From Saccharothrix saharensis (lineage in GTDB: Bacteria; Actinomycetota; Actinomycetes; Mycobacteriales; Pseudonocardiaceae), in the NCBI RefSeq assembly GCF_006716745.1, contig NZ_VFPP01000001.1, forward strand, positions 2,790,001 to 2,854,000: 64,000 nucleotides of DNA, written 5' to 3'. Below, piece by piece: positions 1 through 8,056 of the stretch (the stretch's first letter is position 1; every line of letters starts with the position of its first letter). The notes beneath the pieces were generated by a model that was not told the origin of the DNA, did no database searches, and worked only from the letters and a program-made list of their open reading frames with translations. The position numbers were made by a program, and so were the translations under genes.

Positions 1-160
1 TCTGGTCCAGGGTGGCGCGGGCGCCTGCGGGCTTGAGGCGGTTCGGGTGCTCGGTGGTCGAGGCCGACGGGGCGAAGTGGTGCCGGAGGTCTTCACCCCG
101 GTGCCCGGCCTCGAGCGCCCGGAGCAGGGCGGTCGCCACGGCGATCGGATCACGAGCCAT
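1..160 (-). CDS. SnoaL/NTF2-like protein, 5' part only
   Basis: Reads leftwards from ATG at 160 and runs off the window edge without a stop, so only about 53 residues are visible. The start reads MARDPIAVATALLRALEAGH, which has the helix-first pattern of SnoaL-like/NTF2 fold proteins, small cone-shaped domains that act as isomerases, hydrolases or ligand binders. It is divergent from the MarR gene at 185, and the palindrome at 165-192 lies between the two starts, so MarR probably controls it. The family call rests on the N-terminal pattern alone; the catalytic face is outside the window. Confidence 0.55.
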   Translation of the reverse strand, partial: MARDPIAVATALLRALEAGHRGEDLRHHFAPSASTTEHPNRLKPAGARATLDQ

Positions 161-164
161 AACC

Positions 165-192
165 ACAACCCTAGTTGTACAACCGTGGTTGT
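165..192. promoter_or_regulatory. Palindromic operator between SnoaL-like gene and MarR gene
   Basis: A near-perfect 28-bp palindrome is centred on GTTGTACAAC, with outer ACAACC/GGTTGT arms. It overlaps the GTG start of the MarR gene and sits just upstream of the divergent gene, the usual placement of a MarR autoregulatory site. The palindrome is seen directly; binding by MarR is inferred. Confidence 0.6.
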
Positions 193-694
193 CAATCGCA
201 TACTGGACCTCGTGGCCACACTCGACCCGGCGGGCATCGACATCGCCACCCTCGCCTGGCTGGCGGGCAGCGCCGCCAACAGGGCGATCCTCGCGGAGCT
301 GCACCGGGCCGGCCACACCGGCGTGCGCAACTCCCACGGGTACGTCATCCAACACCTGATCCACGGGGCACCCACGGTCTCCGAACTCGCGGACCTCCTC
401 GACGTCACCCAGCAGGCGGCCTCGAAGCACCTGCTCGAACTGGAGCGTCTCGACTACGTCGCGAGGGTGCCGGATCCCGGTGACAGCCGGGTGCGACGTG
501 CCCGGCTCACCGACCGGGGTCGGCGGCTCGTCGACGACAGCCGCCGGGTACGACGGCAGCTGGACGACCGGCTGACGAAGCTGGCGGGCGACGACGCGGC
601 CGACTCGGCCCGGCGGGTCCTGGTCCGCCTGCTCGACGCGACAGGGGAAACCGCGAGCGTGACCGCGCGCCGCGCCGTCCCGCCGAGCGAGTAG
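185..694 (+). CDS. MarR-family transcriptional regulator
   Basis: A predicted 169-aa winged-helix DNA-binding protein. The winged helix lies at about residues 60-112: a helix-turn-helix reading PTVSELADLLDVTQQAASKH followed by a wing region with DPGDSRVRRARLTDRG, the typical MarR wing. I chose GTG 185 because upstream in-frame residues are Arg/Gly-rich, look non-coding, and read through the palindrome. MarR proteins are ligand-released repressors of detoxification or efflux genes. The likely target is the divergent SnoaL-like gene across the shared 165-192 operator. The ligand is unknown. Confidence 0.8.
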   Translation: MVVNRILDLVATLDPAGIDIATLAWLAGSAANRAILAELHRAGHTGVRNSHGYVIQHLIHGAPTVSELADLLDVTQQAASKHLLELERLDYVARVPDPGDSRVRRARLTDRGRRLVDDSRRVRRQLDDRLTKLAGDDAADSARRVLVRLLDATGETASVTARRAVPPSE

Positions 695-756
695 GCGAGC
701 ACGCTTGGAGACCTCATCCGGTACGCCGCGCCCGGTATGGCGCCCGACGCGACCGG

Positions 757-960
757 GTGGGCCACCGTAGAGGGTGCTTTGAGTGCCCCGTCCGCACATC
801 AACGTCACGACAGGACGCCGAGTTGGCCGCGCAGGTCGTCGCGATCCACGACGAGTCGCGGGGCACCTATGGCGCACCCCGGCTGCACGCCGACCGCGGC
901 TGTCGATACACCTCCGCGCGGCTCGCCGCCCTCCAAAACGCGTCAACCCCGGACAGGCGA
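757..960 (+). pseudogene. IS3-family transposase remnant with internal deletion
   Basis: One reading frame joins two normally distant parts of an IS3 OrfB transposase. An HTH_21-like stretch reading IHDESRGTYGAPRLHA is followed directly by the catalytic-core signature DRGCRYTSARLAAL (usually DRGSQYTS). The roughly 100 residues that normally separate them are missing, so this is a fossil produced by an internal deletion. It lies just upstream of the membrane protein gene and may have supplied its promoter region. The match is by motif memory only. Confidence 0.6.
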
Positions 961-997
961 GCGTTGTCTGGTATCGATGGTGACCAGATGTGAGTCG

Positions 998-1777
998 ATG
1001 GGGGTCACGGTGGCGAGCGGCGACGAACCGAGACCGGAGCAGATCAAGCAGATAGGCGGCGCGGCGAACGGCTCCAACGTGAACCAGGCTGGCGGCGACG
1101 TCCACGTCACCGAAGCCGGCCGGGACGTCAAGATGTACGACGTCGACTTGCACGTCCCAATCTGGGTGTGGGCTGCGGTCAGCGTCTCGGTCGTGGTGGC
1201 GGCAGCGGCCGTGACCTGGGCGACGTGGCACAGACCGACCGCCGAACCGTCGGTGCTTGACACGGAACACCTATCGACCACGATCACCGCGATGACTACG
1301 GCCACGACCACGGCGACGACCGCGACAACTACAACATCGCCGGCACCGCCGGAAGCATCCACTGCGGCTACCCGATTACCGACCGCCACGACGACGCCGA
1401 CACCCGCACCTGCGACCGTCTGGTGGACGGGCAATCTGAAGCTGGGCGGCTACGGCGGCACGGGCGGCGGTTGGTGGCTCGACCGAAGCCCGCCCGGCCC
1501 AGCCGTGACTGGGGACCTCTACTACGGGTCGGAGACCGAAGTCGCCGGCGTGGCCATGGTCAAGTGGGACGGAGCGATCCCACCGGATCTGTCGCAGTGC
1601 ACGGACCTGCTGGACGCCAACCTCGGCCAGGCGTGGACAGCCGTCCGCCGCGGGACCACGGCGTGCCTCCGAACTCGTGATGGCCGAGTCCGCTACTTCA
1701 CCGTGATCCGAACCCCAGGGCCCAACGAACTGAACCCGTCGATCAGCGTGACGGCCACCGTGTGGGACAAGGGGTGA
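998..1777 (+). CDS. Single-pass membrane protein with Thr/Pro-rich linker
   Basis: About 259 aa from ATG 998 (ATG 977 and GTG 1010 are in-frame alternatives). Order: a cytosolic N-terminus with Asn/Gly repeats (ANGSNVNQAGGDVHV), one hydrophobic segment at about residues 54-75, a long linker almost entirely Thr/Ala/Pro, then a C-terminal domain of about 110 aa rich in Gly and Trp with two cysteines. This is the layout of an actinobacterial surface-anchored protein. I recognise no enzyme family and assign no function. It sits alone between an IS3 fossil and a decayed acyl-CoA synthetase. Confidence 0.6.
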   Translation: MGVTVASGDEPRPEQIKQIGGAANGSNVNQAGGDVHVTEAGRDVKMYDVDLHVPIWVWAAVSVSVVVAAAAVTWATWHRPTAEPSVLDTEHLSTTITAMTTATTTATTATTTTSPAPPEASTAATRLPTATTTPTPAPATVWWTGNLKLGGYGGTGGGWWLDRSPPGPAVTGDLYYGSETEVAGVAMVKWDGAIPPDLSQCTDLLDANLGQAWTAVRRGTTACLRTRDGRVRYFTVIRTPGPNELNPSISVTATVWDKG

Positions 1778-1860
1778 TCCAGCGACGACGACCTACCGAG
1801 GCGCGATCGAGAATCCTGCCGACGACCTGGGCGAGGATCAGCTCCAGCAGTCGTAGTGCC

Positions 1861-1950
1861 ACGCCTCACGATCTTGCTCCTGCAGCACGTGGTGCGCGAT
1901 AGCCGCAGCTCAGCGCCTCAGTGCAGGTTCTGGCACCCCACAGGTGCCAC
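1861..1950 (-). mobile_element. IS630-type fragment, inverted relative to the copy at 6556
   Basis: The reverse complement closely matches 6556-6640. Both contain CCTGTGGGGTGCCAGA, then GCGCTGAGCTGCGG, then CACGTGCTGCAGGAG, with point differences between them. It is a piece from inside an IS630-family transposase, oriented opposite to the larger fragment at 6556-7161. No ends or target duplication can be recognised. Confidence 0.6.
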
Positions 1951-2511
1951 AGCCCCGGTGGCGGGGCGCTGCAACACCACGCACGCCGACGGCGCGTGGA
2001 GCGATTGGTCGAGCGCGGCCTCGACCACGGGCTGTAGCTGACGGCCCGAGGTCCGTCGAACCCGCCCGACGCCGTGAGGACGACGGCCGGTCCGGCGTCG
2101 TCGATGCGATCACCACGGAGTTGATGAGCCCTGATCGGGCACAGGCCAACATGGCGATCACGGTCTGCGGCGCGGCAGGCAGGAGGAGCAGGACCGTGTC
2201 ACCCTTCCGCAGCCCCGGTTCGGCGAGTGCGCCGGCGAAGGAGACCACCTCCTCGTGGAGCCGACGGTAGCCGCACGTCCTTCACCGCGGTCTGCGGGCT
2301 GTCGAAGATCAGCGCGGGGCGGTCACCCCGGCCTTCCTCGACGTGCACGTCCAGGCAGTTGTGCGCCGCGTTGAGCGTGCCACCGGTGCAACGGGTACCC
2401 GCTGTCGTCCAGGACCTCATCCCATTCGCGGCCCAGGTCAACCGGCGGGCCCGGTCCGCCCAGGACGTGAACTGGTTCTCGGGCCACTTGATGATGGGTG
2501 TGGTGGTCACG
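1930..2511 (-). pseudogene. Acyl-CoA synthetase (PrpE/Acs-like) N-terminal remnant
   Basis: Pieces of one protein appear in successive minus-strand frames in the right order. They are WPENQFTSWADRARR; then GGTLNAAHNCLDVHVEEGRG and RPALIFDSP; then GLRKGDTVLLLLPAAPQ and VIAMLACARSGLINSVV; then DDAGPAVVLTASGGFDG; then PVVEAALDQSLHAPSACVVL. This order matches the first 200 or so residues of propionyl/acetyl-CoA synthetases. At least three frameshifts separate the pieces, and the AMP-binding core and C-terminus are absent, so it cannot make an enzyme. The start was probably GTG near 2511. Confidence 0.7.
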
Positions 2512-2844
2512 ACAGCACTTCCTCCACCGTGTTCACATTTCGCTTCCCCAGGGCGCCGGACCGCTATCTCGACGAGTGGCGGCACAGCGCCCGGGTGAAC
2601 ACCTCGGTGTTGCCGGTGATCCCGACTCGAACCTTCGAGACGCACTCTCCGAGGTTCAGGCTCGCGGGCACAGCTTCCCCGTCATCCCGGCGCCCGAGCG
2701 ATCCCGCACGCCGCACGATGCCGATACAGCCAGCACTACCTACGCCGCGCGCCCACCGTCGGTTGAAGACACCGCGCGCTGGTGCGGTCCAGACCTCGGC
2801 ATGCCACCGGCCGCTCGGGTCGTGTTCAGCGCAGACCGCCGGTG
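2512..2844. other. Stretch without a supported gene
   Basis: About 330 bp between two decayed minus-strand genes. Open frames exist on both strands, but none shows recognisable motifs, a ribosome binding site or plausible composition. It is probably eroded intergenic DNA plus lost 5' or 3' ends of the neighbouring pseudogenes. Confidence 0.5.
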
Positions 2845-3219
2845 AAGACGCGCAGGGCGGCCACGACAGCGGGGACCGGAATGTTCGGACCGGTGTCGCG
2901 TAGGCCGTGGTCCACGCCGGTCAGCACCGTGCGCCCCGGGCCCGTGGCGCCCGCTCGGCGCAGGTCCTCGACGAGCGGCTTCGATGGTGGCGCGGGGCAT
3001 CCGGTGGCCGTTGGTGCCGCAGGTCAGCAGGACCTGGGTGTCGGAGCGGAGCCGGCTCGCGGCGGTCGGCGGGTAGGCCCGGTCGCCGAGCGCGAAACGC
3101 CGGCCGGGGCCGTCGAACAGCGCCTGAAAGAACCGCGGTAAGACTGCACAACGATCCCGCACAGGTCGGTGCCCGGCCCGAAGGCAGGCCAGGACGGCGG
3201 CCCGTACCCGGATCACCAA
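2845..3219 (-). pseudogene. Alpha/beta-hydrolase remnant, frameshifted
   Basis: The minus strand reads FFQALFDGPGRRFALGDRAYPP and LLTCGTNGHRMPRA in one frame. It continues in another frame with LVEDLRRAGAT, VLTGVDHGLRDTGPNIPV and a natural C-terminus VVAALRVFTGGLR ending at 2845. In alpha/beta hydrolases, LLTCGTNDxxVP carries the acidic residue and GVDHGL the catalytic histidine. So this is the C-terminal third of such an enzyme with one frameshift and no nucleophile region. Identification is by motif order. Confidence 0.6.
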
Positions 3220-3338
3220 CCGACTGAGGAATTGCCGCCGCCACTGACCTCAACATGACTCGAGGCTCATCTCGGCGGTGATTCCGCGATCATGGTAGTT
3301 GTCTCTTTCGTCCAGGACTCCGCTCAGCATTGACCGCG

Positions 3339-4139
3339 TCAGGTGACGCGGAAGACCGGCCAGCCGATCTCGGTGCGCCACGCGGCGGGATCGCTCGTGT
3401 CACGAGGGCCGACGGCGTAGACCTCCCGCACCGGCCCGGCCACCGACATCGCGTTCTCCACCACCCAGGTCCCGAGTTCGCCATACGTGACCTCGGCGCC
3501 GTCGTGCTCGCCGACGTGGGTGGTGACGGCCAGTTCCACGGCCGGAAGAGTCACGGGGTGAACGCGTCCGGCGCGAGGTGGCGTGGCGGTCGGCAGGTAG
3601 ACGAGCGCGTGACCGCGCTCCTGTTCGAAGAGGGCGTTGTCATAACAGCCGCCCGGCGGTCCGGTCGCGGCGGCGCCGACGGCCGCCTCCAATTCGGCCA
3701 TCGCGCCTGCGAACCAGGTCGCGACGTCGCGATGCCCGATGACGGCCTCCACCGCCGCGACCGTCCGGGCGGGCTCCGCACGCAGCTCGACGTCGATCGG
3801 CGCGGGGTCGGGCCGGAGCAGGCGCCGCAGCGACACGACCGCGGCCCTGGTGCGGTCGAGCACGTCCTCGAGGCGTTGCAGGTGGTCCGCGACCAGGGTC
3901 GCCCGGACACCTGGGTCGGGGGTCCGCAGGATCCGCTGCACGTCGCTCAGGGGGACGTCGAGTTCGCGGAGCCGGTGGATGACCTGCGCGGTCGGGATCT
4001 GGTCGACGCCGTAGTAGCGGTAACCGGTGGTCTCGTCGACCACGGCGGGTTCCAGCAGGGCCGCCTCGTGATACCGGCGAAGGGTCCGCACGCTCAAGTG
4101 GGTCAACCGCGAGAATTCCCCGATGGTCAGCACCCGCAC
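3339..4139 (-). CDS. MerR-family regulator with GyrI-like effector domain
   Basis: A predicted 266-aa regulator. Residues 1-70 form a MerR winged helix (LTIGEFSRLTHLSVRTLRRY, then GYRYYGVDQI), followed by a coiled-coil dimerisation helix to about 120. The C-terminal part of about 140 aa looks like a GyrI/BmrR small-molecule pocket. GTG 4139 is chosen because residues start exactly at the conserved LTIGEF block; the longer ATG 4187 reading would run through the operator palindrome. It is divergent from a SnoaL-SDR-esterase operon, which it probably activates on binding a hydrophobic ligand. Confidence 0.82.
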   Translation of the reverse strand: MRVLTIGEFSRLTHLSVRTLRRYHEAALLEPAVVDETTGYRYYGVDQIPTAQVIHRLRELDVPLSDVQRILRTPDPGVRATLVADHLQRLEDVLDRTRAAVVSLRRLLRPDPAPIDVELRAEPARTVAAVEAVIGHRDVATWFAGAMAELEAAVGAAATGPPGGCYDNALFEQERGHALVYLPTATPPRAGRVHPVTLPAVELAVTTHVGEHDGAEVTYGELGTWVVENAMSVAGPVREVYAVGPRDTSDPAAWRTEIGWPVFRVT

Positions 4140-4145
4140 ATTCTG

Positions 4146-4168
4146 GACTCTCCCCCTGGGAGAGGGTC
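4146..4168. promoter_or_regulatory. MerR-type operator palindrome
   Basis: A near-perfect palindrome (GACYCTCCC facing GGGAGAGGGTC) lies 7 bp from the MerR start and about 45 bp from the divergent SnoaL-like start. A second related motif, GACCCTCTCAC, follows at about 4175. MerR regulators bind such dyads inside long-spacer promoters. The dyad is seen; regulator assignment is by position. Confidence 0.6.
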
Positions 4169-4211
4169 CACGGCTTGACCCTCTCACGCCGTGAGGTCAC
4201 ACGATGGGTTC

Positions 4212-4574
4212 ATGACACAGCGCACCGATCTCCCGTCCGATCTGCTCCCGGCCACCGTGCGCGGGTTCTTCGCCGCCCACGTCGTCCACGACGCCGACAC
4301 CGCCTCGTCGTTCCTCACCGAGGACGCGGTGGTCGTCGACCAGGACGAGACCTTCCGCGGCCGGGAGGCTGTCCACGCGTTCCTGCGGGACGCCGGGGCC
4401 GAGTTCGAGTACACGACCGAGCAGATCGGCACTCGCCGCGTCGATGATGCCCACTGGGTGGTGACCGTGCGGATCGAGGGCACCTTCCCGGGCGGTGTCG
4501 CCGAACTCGACTACCGGTTCGCGTTGCGGGACGACCTCATCGCCGAGCTCGTCATCGCCAACCACTCGGCCTGA
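4212..4574 (+). CDS. SnoaL-like/NTF2-fold protein
   Basis: About 120 aa of NTF2-like fold. It opens with [20 protein letters not shown], has the [20 protein letters not shown] strand-turn, and ends with the [16 protein letters not shown] strands. These are features of the SnoaL-like domain found in polyketide cyclases, dehydratases and stress-associated binding proteins. ATG 4212 (MTQRTDL) is preferred over the in-frame start at 4191, which gives an atypical leader. First gene after the MerR operator, followed 38 bp later by the SDR gene. The substrate cannot be deduced. Confidence 0.75.
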   Translation: MTQRTDLPSDLLPATVRGFFAAHVVHDADTASSFLTEDAVVVDQDETFRGREAVHAFLRDAGAEFEYTTEQIGTRRVDDAHWVVTVRIEGTFPGGVAELDYRFALRDDLIAELVIANHSA

Positions 4575-4612
4575 CCCAACCCGCGCTACGCCGATTTTCA
4601 GTGGAGAGAGAA

Positions 4613-5401
4613 ATGTCTGGTTCGGATCGCGATCGTCTCGACGGTCGCCGGGCGCTGGTCACGGGCGGTTCGAAGGGCTCGGGCAAGGCCGTCGCGGAGA
4701 GGCTGCGAGAGATGGGCGCCGACGTGTACGTCACGGCGCGAACGATGCCCGACGGGTACGAGCACCCCGACCGGTTCATCGAAGCGGACACTTCGACGAT
4801 CGAAGGCACTGACGCGGTGGCCTCTCGAATCGCCGAGGCCGGCGGCGCACTCGACATCCTGGTGCACGTCGTCGGAGGGTCGTCGACGCCGGCCGGTGGG
4901 TTCGCGGTCATCACCGACGACCAGTGGCTCACCGAGCTGAACCTCAACTTCCTGGGAGCGGTGCGGCTCGATCGGGCTCTTCTCCCGGCGATGATCGAGT
5001 CCGGGGCGGGCGTGGTGCTGCACTTCACCTCGATCCAGCGTGAACTACCCCTGTACGACGCGTCCCTGGCCTACGCGGCAGCGAAGGCTGCTCTGCGCAC
5101 GTACAGCAAAGGCCTCGCCAACGAGCTCGCGCCGCGCGGCGTACGGGTCAACGCGATCAGCCCCGGCGGGATCGAGACCGAAGCCTACGAGCGATTCGTG
5201 GACCGGATCGCCGAGGGCAGCGGAAGCACACGTGAAGCAGCCAAGCAGACCATCTACGACTCCCTCGGAGGAGTCCCCCTGGGACGATTCGCGAACACCG
5301 GGGAAATCGCGGACCTGGTCGGATTCCTGGTCTCGGACCGCGCCTCGGCGATCGTGGGCGCCGAGTACGTGATCGACGGCGGGACCGTTCCGACCGTCTG
5401 A
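4613..5401 (+). CDS. SDR-family oxidoreductase
   Basis: 262-aa classical short-chain dehydrogenase/reductase. The NAD(P)-binding motif reads TGGSKGSG (the usual third Gly-x-Gly region, with S replacing I), and the catalytic pair is Tyr154 and Lys158 in YAAAKAAL. The following [15 protein letters not shown] is the standard SDR C-terminal block. ATG 4613 has the clear ribosome site GGAGAGAG 5 bp upstream. It lies between the SnoaL-like and esterase genes, so it is probably co-transcribed under MerR control and reduces a carbonyl in a small hydrophobic compound. Substrate unknown. Confidence 0.85.
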   Translation: MSGSDRDRLDGRRALVTGGSKGSGKAVAERLREMGADVYVTARTMPDGYEHPDRFIEADTSTIEGTDAVASRIAEAGGALDILVHVVGGSSTPAGGFAVITDDQWLTELNLNFLGAVRLDRALLPAMIESGAGVVLHFTSIQRELPLYDASLAYAAAKAALRTYSKGLANELAPRGVRVNAISPGGIETEAYERFVDRIAEGSGSTREAAKQTIYDSLGGVPLGRFANTGEIADLVGFLVSDRASAIVGAEYVIDGGTVPTV

Positions 5402-5480
5402 GCCGGATTCCTCCCACATTCATCGATGACCTGTGACCTGCGGCAGGCGGACATCACGCCTCCTGCCGCAAGGAGAACCC

Positions 5481-6533
5481 ATGACCGAGCAAGTCGCGGA
5501 GCGGCCTTCCGCCCAGCCGATCGGGCCGCCACCACCTTTCGACCCGGAGCTTGCTCCCGTCCTCGAAGTGCTGACCAGCCTGCGCCCACCCGACGCGTAC
5601 CGCCCGGACAACATCGTGGAGATGCGCGGACCCGTTCCCGGCGTGGAGACCCCGACCGACGAGGTCCTCTCGCGCGGTGGCGCCTACAGCGTGCGGGAGC
5701 GGACGGTGCCGGGGCCGGACGGGGAACCGGACATCTCGCTGCTGATCTGCCTGCCGAAGCACGCGGCGACGCCGACCCCGGCGATCTATTACGTCCACGG
5801 AGGCGGCATGATCGTCGGGGACAACCGGTTCGGCCTGGTCGAGATGCTGAACCTGGCCGAACCGATGGGCATGGCCGTGGTCTCGGTCGAGTACCGGCTC
5901 GCACCCGAGACACCCCACCCCGGTCCCGTCGAGGACTGCTACGCGGGCCTGGTGTGGACGTCGGATCACGCCCACGAGCTCAACATCGACCCCGAGCGCA
6001 TCGTCATCGCCGGTGCGAGCGCCGGCGGCGGCCTCGCAGCAGGTGTGACCTTGATGGCACGCGACCGCAACGGCCCCGCCGTCCTGGCCCAGCTGCTCCT
6101 GTCGCCGATGCTCGACGACCGCAACGACTCGCCCTCCGCCCGGCAGATGCGCGGCCTCGGCGTCTGGGACAGCTCCTCGAACGAGACCGGGTGGAACGCG
6201 CTCCTCGGCGGCAGCGTGCGCGGAGGACCGGACGTGTCCGGGTACGCCGCGCCTTCCCGCGCCGCGGACCTCTCCGGCCTGCCGTCCACGTTCATCGACG
6301 TCGGGTCGGCCGAAACGTTCCGGGACGAGGACGTTGCCCATGCGAGCCGCATGTGGCAGGCGGGCTGCCACGTCGAACTGCACGTCTGGCCCGGTGGCTT
6401 CCACGGGTTCGACGTCGTGGCCCCTCATGCCGCGCTCTCGCAGGACGCCATCGCTGCTCGAGTGGCATGGCTGCGCCGCCAGCTCGGGTGTTCCCCCGGT
6501 GAGGCGCTGAGCCGGGCCGGGCTGCACGCGTGA
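5481..6533 (+). CDS. HSL-family alpha/beta-hydrolase (esterase)
   Basis: 350-aa carboxylesterase of the hormone-sensitive-lipase family. The oxyanion motif HGGG starts at His106. The nucleophile is Ser180 in GASAGG, and the catalytic His308 is in GGFHGFD. The acidic residue lies in the DVGSAETFRDED block. All triad parts are present, so it should be active on short acyl esters in the cytoplasm. AAGGAG precedes ATG 5481. It ends the MerR-linked operon and is followed by an IS630 fragment, so the cassette is bounded on both sides by IS630 pieces. Confidence 0.87.
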   Translation: MTEQVAERPSAQPIGPPPPFDPELAPVLEVLTSLRPPDAYRPDNIVEMRGPVPGVETPTDEVLSRGGAYSVRERTVPGPDGEPDISLLICLPKHAATPTPAIYYVHGGGMIVGDNRFGLVEMLNLAEPMGMAVVSVEYRLAPETPHPGPVEDCYAGLVWTSDHAHELNIDPERIVIAGASAGGGLAAGVTLMARDRNGPAVLAQLLLSPMLDDRNDSPSARQMRGLGVWDSSSNETGWNALLGGSVRGGPDVSGYAAPSRAADLSGLPSTFIDVGSAETFRDEDVAHASRMWQAGCHVELHVWPGGFHGFDVVAPHAALSQDAIAARVAWLRRQLGCSPGEALSRAGLHA

Positions 6534-6555
6534 GCCGTGACCAGATGTCGTCGAA

Positions 6556-7161
6556 CCTGTGGGGTGCCAGAGCTCTGCGCCGAAGCGCTGAGCTGCGGTA
6601 ATCACACATCACGTGCTGCAGGAGCCCGACCCGGACTTGATGGCCAAGATGCACCGGATCCTGGACCTCGCAGATCACCCGTCCGACGACGGCCGGGTGA
6701 TCTGCGTCGACGAGTTCGGACCGCTCAACCTCCAACGCTGCAAGGGCAGGGCATGGCGGCCGACCGGAGCACCGCGCCGATTACAGGCCACCTACAACCG
6801 TCGACACGGTGTGATGCACATGCTCGCCGCCCTAAACTTGACCAGCGGAAAGATCCACTACCGGATCCGGCGCCGCAAACGGCACGGCGAACTTCTCGAC
6901 CTGCTCGCGAGCCTGCGGGGCAGATGGCCGGGCCAACGCCGCTACCTCGTCATGGACGGCTTCTCGCCCCACCGTCACCCCGACGTCCGAGACTGGGCCG
7001 CCGGCAACGACGCCGACCTGGTGTTCCCACCGACCTGCAACTCCTGGCTGAACTGGATCGAAGCCGAGTTCACCGCCCTGCGCTACTGCGCACTTCCGGC
7101 GATCGACCCACCTCCGGCGTGGATATCAACAGCGATACCACAGGGCGTGCTCAACAGCTGA
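6556..7161 (+). pseudogene. IS630-family transposase, truncated at both ends
   Basis: From about 6613 one frame reads an IS630 catalytic domain: VICVDEFGPLNLQ with the first acidic residue, RYLVMDGFSPHRHPDVRDW with the second, and FPPTCNSWLNWIEAEFTALRY with the terminal acidic residue. The N-terminal helix-turn-helix part is missing and the protein dissolves into an unrelated tail after about 7105. A smaller inverted fragment of the same element lies at 1861-1950. Not expected to be functional. Confidence 0.75.
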
Positions 7162-7702
7162 TGGAAACGGAAGGTGACTGGCCGACCAAGCGAATAGCCG
7201 GAGGGTAATAGCCAGGTGGCGCGGTAAAGATAACGTCAGCCACACCGATGTAGCTACCGGCGACGCACGGTGCCGAGGCGGGAGCGGAGAGGCTGGCAAC
7301 GTTGGCCTGAACTCGTGCGCCGGTGCCGACGACGGTCGTCCCGCCCCGGAACAAGCCCGTGACCACATCGATGCTTCCGACCGGATAGTCGCATACTCCA
7401 CGGCCTACCACGTTGATCGTGCCGGGGACGTGCGAGGAGTTGTGCGGGTAGTCGCTGATCGCGTTGCACGTGATCACCGGCGGACTGCTCGCGCTGGCGG
7501 CTTCTCCCTGCCGAGAAATCAGTTTGCGCAAGACGACTGGCGCTTCCGGGACCGCCTGCGTTGCCAGTACCCGCTGGAGTTGAGGTCTTTCGACGGTGGC
7601 CGACGACGCGTTGGCCACACCTGACGAGGCTATCAGCGCGGCGGTCGCGGCTACCGTCATGACGACGGACGACCAAGCTGTGGCGCGGAATCGCATAGAC
7701 AT
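7151..7702 (-). CDS. Secreted protein of unknown function
   Basis: 183 aa. Residues 1-32 are a clear Sec signal peptide: Arg near the start, the hydrophobic core VVMTVAATAALIASSG, then ANA before Ser-Ser as the cleavage site. The mature part has four cysteines (TCNAISDY, GVCDYP, APCVAG and the last residue), probably two disulfides, and many beta-prone Val/Gly/Thr stretches. GAAGGTGAG precedes the ATG. I do not recognise a family. Its 3' end overlaps the decayed tail of the IS630 fragment by 11 bp. Confidence 0.75.
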   Translation of the reverse strand: MSMRFRATAWSSVVMTVAATAALIASSGVANASSATVERPQLQRVLATQAVPEAPVVLRKLISRQGEAASASSPPVITCNAISDYPHNSSHVPGTINVVGRGVCDYPVGSIDVVTGLFRGGTTVVGTGARVQANVASLSAPASAPCVAGSYIGVADVIFTAPPGYYPPAIRLVGQSPSVSISC

Positions 7703-7810
7703 CTCACCTTCTCCAACAATAGCAATAGAACGAGTCGCTAATTGCAGACAGGACTCTAAAGTTCACGTCTGGACGGACACTGGACGGACTCTGGATGTCG
7801 ATTGGACGGC

Positions 7811-7930
7811 GCCCGGGATCTTGATCGAACGGCAGCCGTCGGAGAAGACCGTGCGGTAGGGCCCGAACCGGACCCCGTGCGCACGGGGTTGGGCCAGTGA
7901 CCCGGACAGCACCTCGAACAGTCGGCGCAT
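7811..7930 (-). pseudogene. IS4-family transposase fragment
   Basis: About 40 residues, RRLFEVLSGSLAQPRAHGVR then YRTVFSDGCRSIKIPG, resemble the stretch before and at the first catalytic acidic residue of actinobacterial IS4 transposases (LRTVAFDGCSSIKVPD). Nothing else of the transposase can be read on either side. The rest of 7703-8056 holds no supported gene. Confidence 0.45.
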
Positions 7931-8056
7931 CGGCGCACCGCCGAGTCTGCGAGGCAGATCTCGTTCGCAGGGTCCTGGCTGATGACGGCCACGGTGCCGC
8001 GGTCGAGCAGGTGGTCCGCCGGCTTGGTCAGCGACCAGGGTCGAGAACGCGGTGAC

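Noticed and set aside
5454-6605. Long minus-strand frame opposite the esterase gene
   Set aside because: The plus-strand esterase has the full catalytic triad; the antisense frame is a codon-bias shadow.
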